Below, in pieces: positions 9,238 to 17,718 of a DNA stretch of 64,000 nt. Positions within the stretch are counted from its first letter, which is position 1. Each line of letters opens with the position of its first letter. The position numbers and the translations under genes were made by a program. The DNA is from Thalassobaculum_A sp040219215 (GTDB lineage: Bacteria; Pseudomonadota; Alphaproteobacteria; Thalassobaculales; Thalassobaculaceae), in contig NZ_JAVJSX010000001.1 of assembly GCF_040219215.1 (NCBI RefSeq), positions 174,147 to 238,146 of the forward strand. The letters run 5' to 3'. Below the pieces are notes generated by a model. The model ran no database searches and was not told the DNA's origin. It saw nothing but the letters and a program-made list of their open reading frames with translations.

Positions 9238-10599
9238 ATGAACCTCTCTCGCATGCTGGCCAAGCGGGCCGAAGAAGGACGCCCGGTCCGGGTCGGGATC
9301 ATCGGCGCCGGCAAGTTCGGCGCGATGTACCTGTCGCAGGCCCGACTGACCAAGGGGACGCACATCCTCGGCATTGCCGACCTCGACGTGCCGCGCGCCA
9401 AGGACCAGTTGCGGCACATAGAATGGGAAGCCGAGCGGTACGCCGCGTCCAGCTTCGACGATGCGCTCAAGCATGGTACGACGTTCGTTACCGACAACGC
9501 CGAGGCGCTGATCAAGGCTGACGGGCTGGAGGTGTTGATCGACGCGACCGGCGATCCGGCGATCGGCATCAAGCACTGCCTGATGGCGATCGACCATGGT
9601 CGTCACATCGTCATGGTCAACGTCGAGGCCGATGTGGTCGCGGGCCCGCTGCTGGCGGCCAGAGCCGAGGCGGCCGGGCTGGTCTATACCCTCGCCTGGG
9701 GCGATCAGCCGGCGTTGATCAGTGAGCACGTCGACTGGGCAAGGTCGATCGGCTTCAAGGTGGTCTGCGCCGGCAAGGGCACCCGATACCTGCCGCGCCA
9801 CCACGCGTCGACGCCGGACACGGTCTGGGAGAATTTCGGCTTCGATTTGGAGATGGTTAAGCGCGGCCGGCTGAACCCGAAGATGTTCAACAGCTTCATC
9901 GACGGCACCAAATCCGGCATCGAGATGTCGGCAGTCTGCAACGCCACCGGCTTGCGCCCGCAGGCCGACGGGCTGCACTTCCCGCCGTCGTCGCGGTTGG
10001 AACTGGCCGAAGTGTGCAAGCCGAAATCGGCCGGTGGGCAGGTCGATTTCGACGGCACGACCGAGGTGGTGTCGTCGCTGTATCGCGACGGCACGGACGT
10101 GCCGGTGAACCTGCAGTTCGGCACCTATGTGGTGGTCGAGGCAGAGACCGACTACGCCACCTACTGCTTCGAGGAGTACAAGATGCTCCACGACAGCTCG
10201 TTCAAGTATGCCGCCTTGTACCGACCGACCCACATGATCGGCCTGGAACTCGGGGTGTCGGTGGCGTCGGCCGCGCTGCGCAACGAGCCGACTGGCAGCC
10301 CGATCGGCTTCTTCTCAGACGTGGTGGCGACGGCCAAGCGTGACCTGAAGGCCGGCGAGACCCTGGACGGCGAGGGTGGCTACTGCGTTTGGGGCAAGCA
10401 GACCCCGGCGGATGCGTCGCTGGAGAATGGGTACCTGCCACTCGGTCTCGCCCACAACGTCAGACTGAAGCGTGACGTGAAGCTGGGTGAGCGGCTGGCC
10501 TGGGCCGACGTCGACGTCGACGAGACCAGTCAGATCTTCAAGGTGCGCCGGGAGATGGAGGCCCGTTTCGGCCGTCCGAACGCCCGGGCAGCCGAGTAG
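9238..10599 (+). CDS. NAD(P)-dependent dehydrogenase with C-terminal SAF domain
   Basis: 453 residues from the ATG at 9238, which has CTGGAG upstream; the in-frame ATG at 9115 lies inside the previous gene. The N-terminal Rossmann domain (VRVGIIGAGKFGAMYLSQ, residues ~18-35) is of the homoserine-dehydrogenase/Gfo-Idh kind, with VLIDATGDPAIG after it. The C-terminal third looks like a SAF domain (GYLPLGLAHNVRLKRDVKLG ... LAWADVDVD). Proteins with this architecture occur in branched-sugar-acid and polyol catabolism, but no precise activity can be assigned. It is third in the GntR-PhyH-dehydrogenase run (37-bp gap). Confidence 0.8.
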   Translation: MNLSRMLAKRAEEGRPVRVGIIGAGKFGAMYLSQARLTKGTHILGIADLDVPRAKDQLRHIEWEAERYAASSFDDALKHGTTFVTDNAEALIKADGLEVLIDATGDPAIGIKHCLMAIDHGRHIVMVNVEADVVAGPLLAARAEAAGLVYTLAWGDQPALISEHVDWARSIGFKVVCAGKGTRYLPRHHASTPDTVWENFGFDLEMVKRGRLNPKMFNSFIDGTKSGIEMSAVCNATGLRPQADGLHFPPSSRLELAEVCKPKSAGGQVDFDGTTEVVSSLYRDGTDVPVNLQFGTYVVVEAETDYATYCFEEYKMLHDSSFKYAALYRPTHMIGLELGVSVASAALRNEPTGSPIGFFSDVVATAKRDLKAGETLDGEGGYCVWGKQTPADASLENGYLPLGLAHNVRLKRDVKLGERLAWADVDVDETSQIFKVRREMEARFGRPNARAAE

Positions 10600-10616
10600 C
10601 GGCACTGATCGGGGCG

Positions 10617-10967
10617 CTACAGGATCGCAAGGACGGCTTCCGGCGGGCGGCCGATCGCGACCTTGTCGCCGTTGACCACGATCGGCCGTTCGATCAGCAC
10701 CGGGTTCTCGACCATCGCCATCAGGAGGTCGCCGCGCGCCATCGCCGGATCGTCCAGGTTCAGGTCGGCGTATGGGGCTTCCTTGCGGCGCATCAGGTCG
10801 CGCGGCTGTATGCCGAGCGCGCGGATCAGGGCGTCCAGTTCGACCGCTGACGGCGGGTGCTTGAGGTACTCCACGATTTCCGGCTCGATCCCGCGGTCGC
10901 GCAGCAGCTGCAGGGTCTGGCGGGACTTCGAACAGCGCGGGTTGTGATAGATTCGGACGGACATCAT
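10617..10967 (-). CDS. ArsC/YfgD-family arsenate reductase-like protein
   Basis: 116 residues from ATG 10967 (a second ATG follows at once); the upstream extension to 11216 overlaps a convincing plus-strand gene and is rejected. The thioredoxin-like N-terminus MMSVRIYHNPRCSKSRQT contains the single catalytic Cys of glutaredoxin-coupled arsenate reductases, and the conserved Arg appears in LIERPIVVNGDKVAIGRPPE. No arsR, arsB or acr3 is nearby, so this is more likely a housekeeping YfgD-type member than part of an arsenic operon. It is divergent from the GNAT gene at 11034. Confidence 0.85.
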   Translation of the reverse strand: MMSVRIYHNPRCSKSRQTLQLLRDRGIEPEIVEYLKHPPSAVELDALIRALGIQPRDLMRRKEAPYADLNLDDPAMARGDLLMAMVENPVLIERPIVVNGDKVAIGRPPEAVLAIL

Positions 10968-11033
10968 CGGCTCTCCGGGTGGATCAAACTCAATCTGGCG
11001 TGGGAATAATGACCGGCTTATGGTCGCGCCGTC

Positions 11034-11600
11034 ATGACCGATATCAACTCGATTGAGACCGAGCGGCTGATCCTGCGTGCCTGGCGGGATTCCGACTACG
11101 CCCCGTTCGCGGCGTTGAACGCCGATCCGGAGGTGATGCGGCACTTTCCCTGGCTGCTGACGCGCGCCGAAAGCGACGAGGTGGCCGACCGGATCGTCAG
11201 CCGCATGGCAGAGCATGGCTGGGGATGGTACGCGGCCGAGGTCAAGGGCGGCGAGCCGTTCATCGGCTTCGTCGGGCTGAACGTCCCGTCATACGAGATC
11301 CCCTGCGGCCCGTGCGTCGAGATTGGTTGGCGGCTGGCTCGCTCGGCGTGGGGCAAGGGCTACGCCACGGAAGCGGCACGCGCCGCCCTGGCGTTTGGCT
11401 TCGAGACCCTGAACCTGACCGAGATCGTGTCGTTCACGGTAGTCGCCAACGCCCGCTCGCGTGCGGTGATGGAACGGCTCGGCATGATCCACGACCCGGC
11501 GGACGACTTCGACCACCCGTCGATCGAGGAAGGACATCCCATGCGCCGGCACGTGCTGTATCGGCTGGCCGCATCGGACTGGCGGGCGGTGGCGCGCTAG
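11034..11600 (+). CDS. GNAT-family N-acetyltransferase (RimJ/RimL type)
   Basis: 188 residues. Opens with the RimJ/RimL signature IETERLILRAWRDSDYAPFAALNADPEV (split across residues 6-33). Acetyl-CoA-binding motif A is in LARSAWGKGYATEAARA, and VVANARSRAVMERLGM follows, as in the family. Such enzymes acetylate protein N-termini or small amines; the substrate is unknown. It is divergent from the ArsC-like gene across 66 bp and converges on the thioesterase gene, overlapping its end by 4 bp. Confidence 0.88.
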   Translation: MTDINSIETERLILRAWRDSDYAPFAALNADPEVMRHFPWLLTRAESDEVADRIVSRMAEHGWGWYAAEVKGGEPFIGFVGLNVPSYEIPCGPCVEIGWRLARSAWGKGYATEAARAALAFGFETLNLTEIVSFTVVANARSRAVMERLGMIHDPADDFDHPSIEEGHPMRRHVLYRLAASDWRAVAR

Positions 11601-12022
11601 CTGTCCGCTACTATTGTGCCGCCGACGACCCGCGAGCGGCCGCGCATCAGCGCAACCGTCTCGCCGGATTCGGTCGTCACGGCGATGTCGTAGATCCCGC
11701 TGCGTCCGGCCCGCGCGCGTTCTTCAGCCACTGCGGTCAATCGGTCGCCAAGCTTGCCGGGGCGTATGAAATCGATGTCGGCGCCCTGGGCGACGGTCAT
11801 CTGATTGTACGAGTTGCAGGCGTACCCAAACGTGCTGTCGGCGAATATGAACAGCACGCCGCCGTGGCACATGCCGTGCGGGTTGGTATGGCGAGCCGCG
11901 ATCGTCAGGCTGCAGCGGGCGTAGCCGGGACGGGCTTCCAGCACCTCGATCCCGAGTTCACGGGCCGCGGTGTCGTGCTCAGCGAGATGCCGGGCGACCG
12001 GGTGGATGTGGTTGCGGGTCAT
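11597..12022 (-). CDS. PaaI-family hotdog-fold thioesterase
   Basis: 141 residues. The single hotdog domain contains NPHGMCHGGVLFIFADSTFG (residues 47-66), which matches the PaaI active site; D62 is at the catalytic Asp position. PaaI hydrolyses stalled phenylacetyl-CoA-type thioesters. The start overlaps the stop of the enoyl-CoA hydratase gene (ATGA, 12019-12022), so the two are co-translated. The rest of the phenylacetate operon (paaABCDE, paaK, paaZ) is absent from this window. Confidence 0.88.
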   Translation of the reverse strand: MTRNHIHPVARHLAEHDTAARELGIEVLEARPGYARCSLTIAARHTNPHGMCHGGVLFIFADSTFGYACNSYNQMTVAQGADIDFIRPGKLGDRLTAVAEERARAGRSGIYDIAVTTESGETVALMRGRSRVVGGTIVADS

Positions 12023-12816
12023 TGGCCGGTGAACCTCGGCTTGCGCTTCTCGAGGAACGCGTTCACGCCCTCGCCGTAGTCATGGGAGAAGCCGCACTCC
12101 CGCTGCAGGTCGCGCTCCATCGCCAACTGGGTATTGAGGTCGTTGCCGATGGCCGAGCGCATCAGGCGGCGGGTGCCCAGCACCGCCTTCGGTGGCAAGG
12201 CCGCCAATCGTTCGGCCAAGGCCAGGCTGGCAGCCGGCAGGTCGGGCCCGTCAACAACCTGCCAGGCGATCCCCCACGCCAGCAGGCGTTCAGCGTCGAT
12301 CGGATCCATGGTGAGGGCCGCGGCCAGGGCGCGGCCTTCGCCGATCAGGCGGGGTAGGTGGTGGGTGACGCCGGCGTCCGGGACCAGACCGATACGGGCG
12401 AACGAGATCACCATTGACGCGTTCCGGGCCGCAACCATGACATCGCCGGCTAGCGCGAGCCCGGCACCGGCGCCAGCGGCAACGCCATTTAGAGCGGTGA
12501 CGACCGGCATCGGCAGGTCACGCAGGCGGCGGATCAGCGCGTTGTAGCTCTTCTCCAGCCCGGCACCGAGGTCGCGCACCGGCCGGCCCTCTTTCGGCGG
12601 CGTGCGGGCCGACAGGTCCTGGCCCGAGCAGAACGCCCGGTCGCCGGTGCCGGTCAGGATCAATGCCTTGGCCGAACGGTCGCGCTCAATCGACGACAGC
12701 GCGTCGCGCAGGTCCGTATGGACGGTATCGTTGACGGCGTTCCGCTTCTCCGGCCGGTTCAGGGCGATCCGTACGATCTCCCCGATCCGCTCGAACGTGA
12801 TCGTCTCGTAGCTCAT
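12019..12816 (-). CDS. Enoyl-CoA hydratase/isomerase, PaaG-like
   Basis: 265 residues of crotonase fold. The first oxyanion-hole segment is AFCSGQDLSAR, the second is NGVAAGAGAGLALAGD, and IGLVPDAGVTHHLPRLIGEG carries the conserved Asp of PaaG-type isomerases. PaaG isomerises 1,2-epoxyphenylacetyl-CoA to an oxepin in phenylacetate degradation. The ATGA overlap with the PaaI-like gene supports that assignment, but a generic beta-oxidation role is possible. It also overlaps the upstream methyltransferase gene by 4 bp, so the three form one unit. Confidence 0.88.
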   Translation of the reverse strand: MSYETITFERIGEIVRIALNRPEKRNAVNDTVHTDLRDALSSIERDRSAKALILTGTGDRAFCSGQDLSARTPPKEGRPVRDLGAGLEKSYNALIRRLRDLPMPVVTALNGVAAGAGAGLALAGDVMVAARNASMVISFARIGLVPDAGVTHHLPRLIGEGRALAAALTMDPIDAERLLAWGIAWQVVDGPDLPAASLALAERLAALPPKAVLGTRRLMRSAIGNDLNTQLAMERDLQRECGFSHDYGEGVNAFLEKRKPRFTGQ

Positions 12817-13451
12817 TCTGGCCTCCCGGTAGGGTCGATTGCGGCTCGCCGAAAATTCAGACGGACAAATGTAACGCCCGCCCCGGAATCGCTGCCGTCG
12901 TTAACGCTGCGCTGGATCTCGGCGAAGCCGTGGCCTGCGAACTCGGCGGCAATGGCGTCGGGATCGCAGTCGTGCATCGGCCGGTCGGCGGGCGACGGCC
13001 CCTGCCGTAGGGCAAGGGAGAGCACTGCCCCCGGTGCGGCAAGCGACGCCAACGCCGCGCAGGCCGAGGTGCGGTCAGGCGGCGGCACGTGCATCCACAC
13101 CGCGTTGATCAGGATGAACGCGAACAACTCGTCCCGTTGCCGAACGCGTTCGAGCGTGGGCAGCCGGTCATCGATCCATTCGACCGGCGAACCGGGGAAC
13201 AGACGGGCCGCCTCGGCCCGCATTCCGGATGAGGGTTCGACCGCGACCACACGGTATCCGCGGCCAGCGAGGGCGTCGGCGTGCACGCCACTGCCGGCAC
13301 CGATGTCCAGCACCGGGCCCGGCAGCGGCGGCAGCAGCTCTGCGTGGCGTTTAAGAAACCGCTCGCCGCCGCCAGCCGCGTACCGTGGCGCCAGATCGCC
13401 GGACAGCCGGTCGTAGGCGGCAATGGCGTCGTCAACGGTCGGCCCGGCCAT
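12813..13451 (-). CDS. Class I SAM-dependent methyltransferase
   Basis: 212 residues. Motif I is VLDIGAGSGVHADALAGRG (near residue 47), followed by the acidic end of strand 2 in VVAVEPS. The rest has the normal small-molecule methyltransferase order. It heads the leftward unit methyltransferase - PaaG-like - PaaI-like, with an ATGA overlap into the second gene. The acceptor is unknown. The PAS_5 gene diverges 78 bp away. Confidence 0.85.
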   Translation of the reverse strand: MAGPTVDDAIAAYDRLSGDLAPRYAAGGGERFLKRHAELLPPLPGPVLDIGAGSGVHADALAGRGYRVVAVEPSSGMRAEAARLFPGSPVEWIDDRLPTLERVRQRDELFAFILINAVWMHVPPPDRTSACAALASLAAPGAVLSLALRQGPSPADRPMHDCDPDAIAAEFAGHGFAEIQRSVNDGSDSGAGVTFVRLNFRRAAIDPTGRPE

Positions 13452-13528
13452 GCCGTGATCCTTTCGATAGCGATACGTTCCGTGCTAGATCTGCTCACGG
13501 GGACAGTAGGTTAGCTGAAGTAGGGGCC

Positions 13529-14083
13529 ATGGCCATCAACGAAGCAGACTTTGCGCACGTCGAGGATGACCGGTTCCGACATCTTGTCTCGTACTGGCTT
13601 GCGGCACGGTCGGGCCGGCCTGTTCCTAGCATCGAGGCGATCGATCCAGCGCAGTTCCGCCATCTTCTGGAGCAGGTGTGGTTGTGCGATGTGGAAGAGA
13701 ATCCAAGAGCCTACCGCTACCGCCTCGTCGGCGATCATATCCGGGCTGCCTACTCAGTCCCATTGGTCGGCCGGACCCTGGCCGAACTGACCGATACGGA
13801 GGTCGCGAAACGGGTATTGGGCTACTTCGATCAAGTGGTCGACGGGCCGACCGTCGTGCACATCGTGGGCCGGATCTACACCGAGGAGGTACGGCCGGCG
13901 CGGGGCGAACGGCTGATCCTGCCGTTCGCCGATCCACAGACCGGCCGGATTGTCCGGATTCTCGGTGCCACCGTGCATTCCTGGGAATCCCGGGGCATCG
14001 GTCCGGGGGACGTGCCGATCAGACAGGTCCGGACGTTCACCCCGGTCGACGGCCGTCCGTCCTGGTGCGAGAACTGGCTGTAG
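13529..14083 (+). CDS. PAS_5-domain protein
   Basis: 184 residues from the ATG at 13529; the longer in-frame start at 13385 runs through the divergent methyltransferase gene. The segments LVSYWLAARSGRPVPSIEAI and DVEENPRAYRYRLVGDHIRA fit the PAS_5 family (PF07310), which is abundant in Rhodospirillales and is a stand-alone sensor-like domain without an output domain. Role unknown. No signal peptide or membrane segment is visible. Confidence 0.8.
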   Translation: MAINEADFAHVEDDRFRHLVSYWLAARSGRPVPSIEAIDPAQFRHLLEQVWLCDVEENPRAYRYRLVGDHIRAAYSVPLVGRTLAELTDTEVAKRVLGYFDQVVDGPTVVHIVGRIYTEEVRPARGERLILPFADPQTGRIVRILGATVHSWESRGIGPGDVPIRQVRTFTPVDGRPSWCENWL

Positions 14084-14090
14084 AGTACCG

Positions 14091-14107
14091 GGCGGCGTTC
14101 AGCCGCC
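14091..14107 (+). terminator. Small hairpin between converging PAS_5 and RraA-like genes
   Basis: GGCGGC-GTTCA-GCCGCC forms a perfect six-pair stem 7 bp after the PAS_5 stop, followed by GTCCTTTGCC. It overlaps the last codons of the converging RraA-like gene and may end transcription from the left. The T-run is weak. Confidence 0.4.
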
Positions 14108-14827
14108 GTCCTTTGCCTTGCGCCACTCCGCATAGCGCGCCTTGGCTTCGGCGTTAGGCGGGTAGGTGCCACGCAGCGGCTTGCCGGCCCGTACTTCTTC
14201 GATGATGAATTCCTCGTGCCGCTCCTGCTCGAAGGCATCGCGGGCAACCTCGTCGGCCATGTGGCGGGGAATGATCACCACGCCTTCCAGGTCGCCGACC
14301 ACGATGTCGCCCGGATAGACAGGGACACCGCCGCAACCGATCGGCTCGTTCAGGGTCTCGACCGCGTGGTGCTTGATCAGGTTGGTCGGCGCCGACGGCG
14401 CACCGATGTACGTCGGAATGTCGAACTCGCCGATCTCCGGGGAATCACGCAGGCCGCCGTCCGTCACCAGGCCGGCGGCGCCGCGGGTCATCAGGCGGGT
14501 GACCAGGATCGAGCCGGCCGACGCCACGCTGGCATCGCCGCGGCAGTCCATCACCAGGACCGATCCCTCGGGACAGGTCTCGATCGCCTTGCGTTGCGGA
14601 TGATCGTAGTCCTGGAACACGTCCAGGGTGTCGATGTCCTCGCGCGCCGGGATATAGCGCAGCGTGAACGCCGGTCCGACCATCGACTGGTCGTGCGACG
14701 CGGTCAGCCGGCTCACACCCTGGATGTAGACGTTGCGCAGACCGCGCTTGAACATCTGGGTGGTCAGCGTCGCCGTGCTGACGGCGGCGAGCTTGTCGCG
14801 GGTTTCGGCGGAAAGTGGCTCGGTCAT
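14099..14827 (-). CDS. RraA-family protein (HMG/CHA-type aldolase-like)
   Basis: 242 residues from the ATG at 14827; the extension to 14971 runs into the promoter and start of the divergent aldo/keto reductase. RraA-like fold: ASAGSILVTRLMTRGAAGLV and TDGGLRDS contain the Gly-rich substrate loop and the conserved Arg-Asp of metal-dependent HMG aldolases, and DASVAS precedes them. At this length and in this catabolic setting an aldolase or decarboxylase for a 4-carboxy-4-hydroxy-2-oxoacid is more likely than an RNase E inhibitor. Divergent from the aldo/keto reductase across 146 bp. Confidence 0.83.
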   Translation of the reverse strand: MTEPLSAETRDKLAAVSTATLTTQMFKRGLRNVYIQGVSRLTASHDQSMVGPAFTLRYIPAREDIDTLDVFQDYDHPQRKAIETCPEGSVLVMDCRGDASVASAGSILVTRLMTRGAAGLVTDGGLRDSPEIGEFDIPTYIGAPSAPTNLIKHHAVETLNEPIGCGGVPVYPGDIVVGDLEGVVIIPRHMADEVARDAFEQERHEEFIIEEVRAGKPLRGTYPPNAEAKARYAEWRKAKDGG

Positions 14828-14973
14828 GGTGGTCGTTCTCTCGCGGACTTGTATGATGACTTCGATCCGAGCACGACGCCCGGCACGATACAAGGGGCGA
14901 AGAGCGTTTGTCATACCAGCCTGGCCACCTGATGATCCCGGTCGCGCTTGAATGGTCGCAGGAGACTTCACCG

Positions 14974-15987
14974 ATGAACTACCGCACGCTTGGCCGTTCA
15001 GGCTTGAAAGTATCGCCGCTGTGCCTCGGCACGATGATGTTCGGCGGTCCGACCTCCGAAGCCGACAGTCGGGAGATCACCGCCGCGGCGCGCGACCTTG
15101 GCATCAACTTCATCGACACGGCCGACGCCTACAACGGCGGTGAATCCGAACGCGTAGTCGGCCGGGCAATCGCCGCCGACCGAGACCGCTGGGTGCTGGC
15201 CACCAAGCTCGCCAACAAGCTGGGCGACGACCCGAATTCCGGCGGACTGTCGCGGCGCTGGATCCATATGGCGTGCGACGCCAGCCTGCAGCGGCTCGGG
15301 ACTGACGTGATCGACGTCTACTACCTGCACAAGGAAGACCACTCGACGGCTCTGTCCGAGACGGTCATGGCGCTGGGCGACCTGATGCGGGCCGGCAAGA
15401 TCCGGTATTTCGGAGTGTCGAACTACCGGTCCTGGCGGGTGGCGGAGATCTGCAACCTGTGCGACCGCCTGGGGATCGACCGGCCGATCGTCAGCCAGCC
15501 GTACTACAACGCCATGAACCGGATGCCTGAGGTCGAGCATCTGCCGGCCTGCGACTACTACGGCCTTGGCGTGGTGCCGTACAGCCCGTTGGCCCGCGGC
15601 GTGCTGACCGGCAAGTACGCCCCGAACGTTGCACCGGCGGAAGGCACGCGGGCGGCCCGCCAGGACAAGCGCATGATGCAGACCGAGTGGCGGCACGAAA
15701 GCCTGGAGATTGCCCGGCAGATCAAGGCACACGCCGAGGCCAAGGGCGCGACACCGATCGACCTGGCAGTGCAATGGGTGCTCAACAACAAACGGATCAC
15801 CGCGACGATCGCGGGCCCACGCACCATGGAACAGTGGCAGGCCTACGCAAAGGCTCTGGACTATCCGTTCGCTGCCGACGACGAGGCTCTGATCGATCGG
15901 TTGGTCGCAACCGGGCATCCGTCAACGCCGGGCTACAACGACCCGCAGTATCCCATCGAAGGGCGCGTCCCGTGGGTAGGCGGTTGA
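14974..15987 (+). CDS. Aldo/keto reductase
   Basis: 337 residues from ATG 14974 with CAGGAGA upstream; the start gives the standard MNYRTLGRSGLKVSPLCLG. The TIM-barrel catalytic tetrad is visible: Asp and Tyr in DTADAYNGGESE, Lys in VLATKLANK and His in YYLHKED. NADPH-binding residues are expected in the C-terminal TIAGPRTMEQW region. It reduces or oxidises a carbonyl/alcohol pair of unknown identity. The next GNAT gene starts 17 bp later. Confidence 0.92.
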   Translation: MNYRTLGRSGLKVSPLCLGTMMFGGPTSEADSREITAAARDLGINFIDTADAYNGGESERVVGRAIAADRDRWVLATKLANKLGDDPNSGGLSRRWIHMACDASLQRLGTDVIDVYYLHKEDHSTALSETVMALGDLMRAGKIRYFGVSNYRSWRVAEICNLCDRLGIDRPIVSQPYYNAMNRMPEVEHLPACDYYGLGVVPYSPLARGVLTGKYAPNVAPAEGTRAARQDKRMMQTEWRHESLEIARQIKAHAEAKGATPIDLAVQWVLNNKRITATIAGPRTMEQWQAYAKALDYPFAADDEALIDRLVATGHPSTPGYNDPQYPIEGRVPWVGG

Positions 15988-16004
15988 ACGTTCGTGAGGC
16001 AAAC

Positions 16005-16427
16005 GTGGCGGGTACGGTCAGAAGGGCGGAGGTCGAGGACATTCCAGCGCTGATGCGCATCCGCTCGGGTGTGCGGGAAAACCGATTGTCGGATCCGGCA
16101 AAGGTGCCGGCTGCCGCCTATCGGACCTTCATCGACGGTCCGGGCATCTGGCTGTGGGACGAGGACGGTTCGGTGCTGGGATTCAGCGCTGCCGATACCA
16201 CAGATGGGACGATCTGGGCATTGTTCGTGGATCCGGCCGCCGAGGGGCTCGGGATCGGCGGGGAACTGCTGTCCTGCGCCCTGGACGATCTTCGCGCATC
16301 GGGCTGGACCGAGTCCCGCCTGTCGACCGGCCCGGGGACCCGTGCCGATGAGTTCTATCGCAGGCGCGGCTGGGTCGATGCCGGGATGTCCGTCTCCGGT
16401 GAACGGCTCTTGGCCAAGGCGCTCTAG
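16005..16427 (+). CDS. GNAT-family N-acetyltransferase
   Basis: 140 residues from the GTG at 16005, which has GTGAGGC upstream; a TTG overlapping the reductase stop is an alternative. The acetyl-CoA motif is LFVDPAAEGLGIGGELLSCA, and the C-terminal 'FYRRRGW' strand-helix is typical. Substrate unknown. It follows the aldo/keto reductase closely on the same strand and overlaps the end of the converging Rieske oxygenase gene by 4 bp. Confidence 0.82.
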   Translation: MAGTVRRAEVEDIPALMRIRSGVRENRLSDPAKVPAAAYRTFIDGPGIWLWDEDGSVLGFSAADTTDGTIWALFVDPAAEGLGIGGELLSCALDDLRASGWTESRLSTGPGTRADEFYRRRGWVDAGMSVSGERLLAKAL

Positions 16428-17617
16428 GCGGACACCCGTTCCCGGTCGCGAGGTTCCGAGGACGGTGCAACCATCCGCGCCACATGCTGCATGAAGCGCT
16501 GGGTGCAGCCGTCGTGGAAAGCCGTGAGCTTGCCGCCGTCGAACGCGCCGCTGGCTCGACCGCGCTGCATGCGCTCGACAATACCGATGTCCTCGGTGAA
16601 CACTTCGCGCCAGCCGGCGACCAGGTCGGTCTTGGCGGCCGCGATGCGCGCAATTTCGGCTTCGGAGCGTGTCACCCCGTCGTCCACCAGATAGATGTGC
16701 AACCGCTCGCGCGTGTGGTCGACGGCCAGCGGGTCGATGATGATTCCGAACAGATGGTCGCGCTGGATTCCGAGCAGCAGGTTCGGGAGGGCGATCGGGT
16801 ACTCACCGACCAGTCGCCGCGCTTCCGGCAAACCGGGGAAGCAGGGCAGGGTCTTTTCCGGTGCGACTGAGGCCCGGTAGATGTTGGTGACCGGGCCGAA
16901 GAACCGGTCGGCGAGCACCCTGTATTCATGGGCGTCGAGCGGTGAGTAGCTGTTCAGTCCCGGATGCACCCAGGGCAGGTGATAGCACTCCAGGTAGTTT
17001 TCGATCGCGAGCTTCCAGTTCGCCCGCAGTTCATAGGTGTCGGAGGCCGCGTGCACTAGCATCTCGGTGGCGTAGTCGCCCCACCGCTCGGCCATCGGTG
17101 CCACCACACGGTCGAGCGGTGGTGCGTCGCCCGAGAGGTTCACGAAGAGGAAATCGAGCCAGACGTCCACCCGGACCGGCAGCAGGCCGAGCGACTCTTT
17201 GTCGACGCTGGGGCAAGCGTGTACGCCCGGTCCGCCGACTTCGGGCGTGCGGACCAACCGACCGTCCAGGGCGTAGCTCCAGGAATGGTATGGACAGACC
17301 AGCACCGGGCCGGAATGCCGGTCCTCGACCAGGAGGCTGCCCCGGTGCCGGCAGACGTTGTGGAAAGCCCTGATGCCGCCGTCGCGATCGCGCACCAGCA
17401 GGATCGGCTGCCCTGCGGCGTCAATCGCCATCGCGTCTCCGCGCAACGGGATGTCGGCACCCACGCCGACGCACAGCCAGTCACGGGCCAGCAGCCGCTC
17501 GGCCTCCAGGCGGTGGTAGGATGGATCGACGTAGCAGAGATTGGGCAGGCCGCGCGACCGCTCAGTCGGCGCGAACACCGGCGCCATGGCATGCGCGAGC
17601 GATCGATCATCCAGCAT
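16424..17617 (-). CDS. Rieske non-haem iron oxygenase, large (alpha) subunit type
   Basis: 397 residues from ATG 17617; ATG 17623 and GTG 17644 are alternatives. The Rieske [2Fe-2S] ligands are C89 and H91 (NVCRHRG) and C108 and H111 (VCPYHSW). The mononuclear iron site is in ENYLECYHLPWVHPGL, with the C-terminal Asp ligand probably in EDIGIVERMQRG. This fits the ring-hydroxylating or N-demethylating oxygenases (such as stachydrine/glycine-betaine demethylases). No ferredoxin, reductase or beta subunit is adjacent. The 13-bp inverted repeat at 17623-17655 covers its translation-start region. Confidence 0.9.
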   Translation of the reverse strand: MLDDRSLAHAMAPVFAPTERSRGLPNLCYVDPSYHRLEAERLLARDWLCVGVGADIPLRGDAMAIDAAGQPILLVRDRDGGIRAFHNVCRHRGSLLVEDRHSGPVLVCPYHSWSYALDGRLVRTPEVGGPGVHACPSVDKESLGLLPVRVDVWLDFLFVNLSGDAPPLDRVVAPMAERWGDYATEMLVHAASDTYELRANWKLAIENYLECYHLPWVHPGLNSYSPLDAHEYRVLADRFFGPVTNIYRASVAPEKTLPCFPGLPEARRLVGEYPIALPNLLLGIQRDHLFGIIIDPLAVDHTRERLHIYLVDDGVTRSEAEIARIAAAKTDLVAGWREVFTEDIGIVERMQRGRASGAFDGGKLTAFHDGCTQRFMQHVARMVAPSSEPRDRERVSA

Positions 17618-17622
17618 GCACA

Positions 17623-17655
17623 TCACCCTGACGGTACGAGGCACCGTCAGGGTGA
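17623..17655. repeat. 13-bp perfect inverted repeat at the Rieske oxygenase start
   Basis: TCACCCTGACGGT at 17623-17635 and its exact complement ACCGTCAGGGTGA at 17643-17655 flank a 7-nt loop. It lies 64 bp after the typA stop. On the minus strand the right end of the stem (AGGGTG) is the only ribosome-site-like sequence for the Rieske gene. No T-run follows on either strand, so a plain terminator is unlikely. It could be an operator, or an RNA hairpin hiding the ribosome site. Confidence 0.7.
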
Positions 17656-17718
17656 GTGGTTCTGTATTGGGTTGCTGTCGTGCCGGCGACCAGCCGGGCG
17701 ACGGCTAGGGGATAGCGG

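Noticed and set aside
10617..11216. Arsenic-resistance operon
   Set aside because: Only a lone ArsC/YfgD-like gene is present; no arsR, arsB, acr3 or arsH is nearby.
11597..13451. Phenylacetate degradation operon
   Set aside because: Only PaaG- and PaaI-like genes are found; the ring-epoxidase and ligase genes are absent, so a generic acyl-CoA role remains possible.
14908..14973. Upstream start for the aldo/keto reductase
   Set aside because: The ATG at 14974 has a good ribosome site and gives the family-standard N-terminus.
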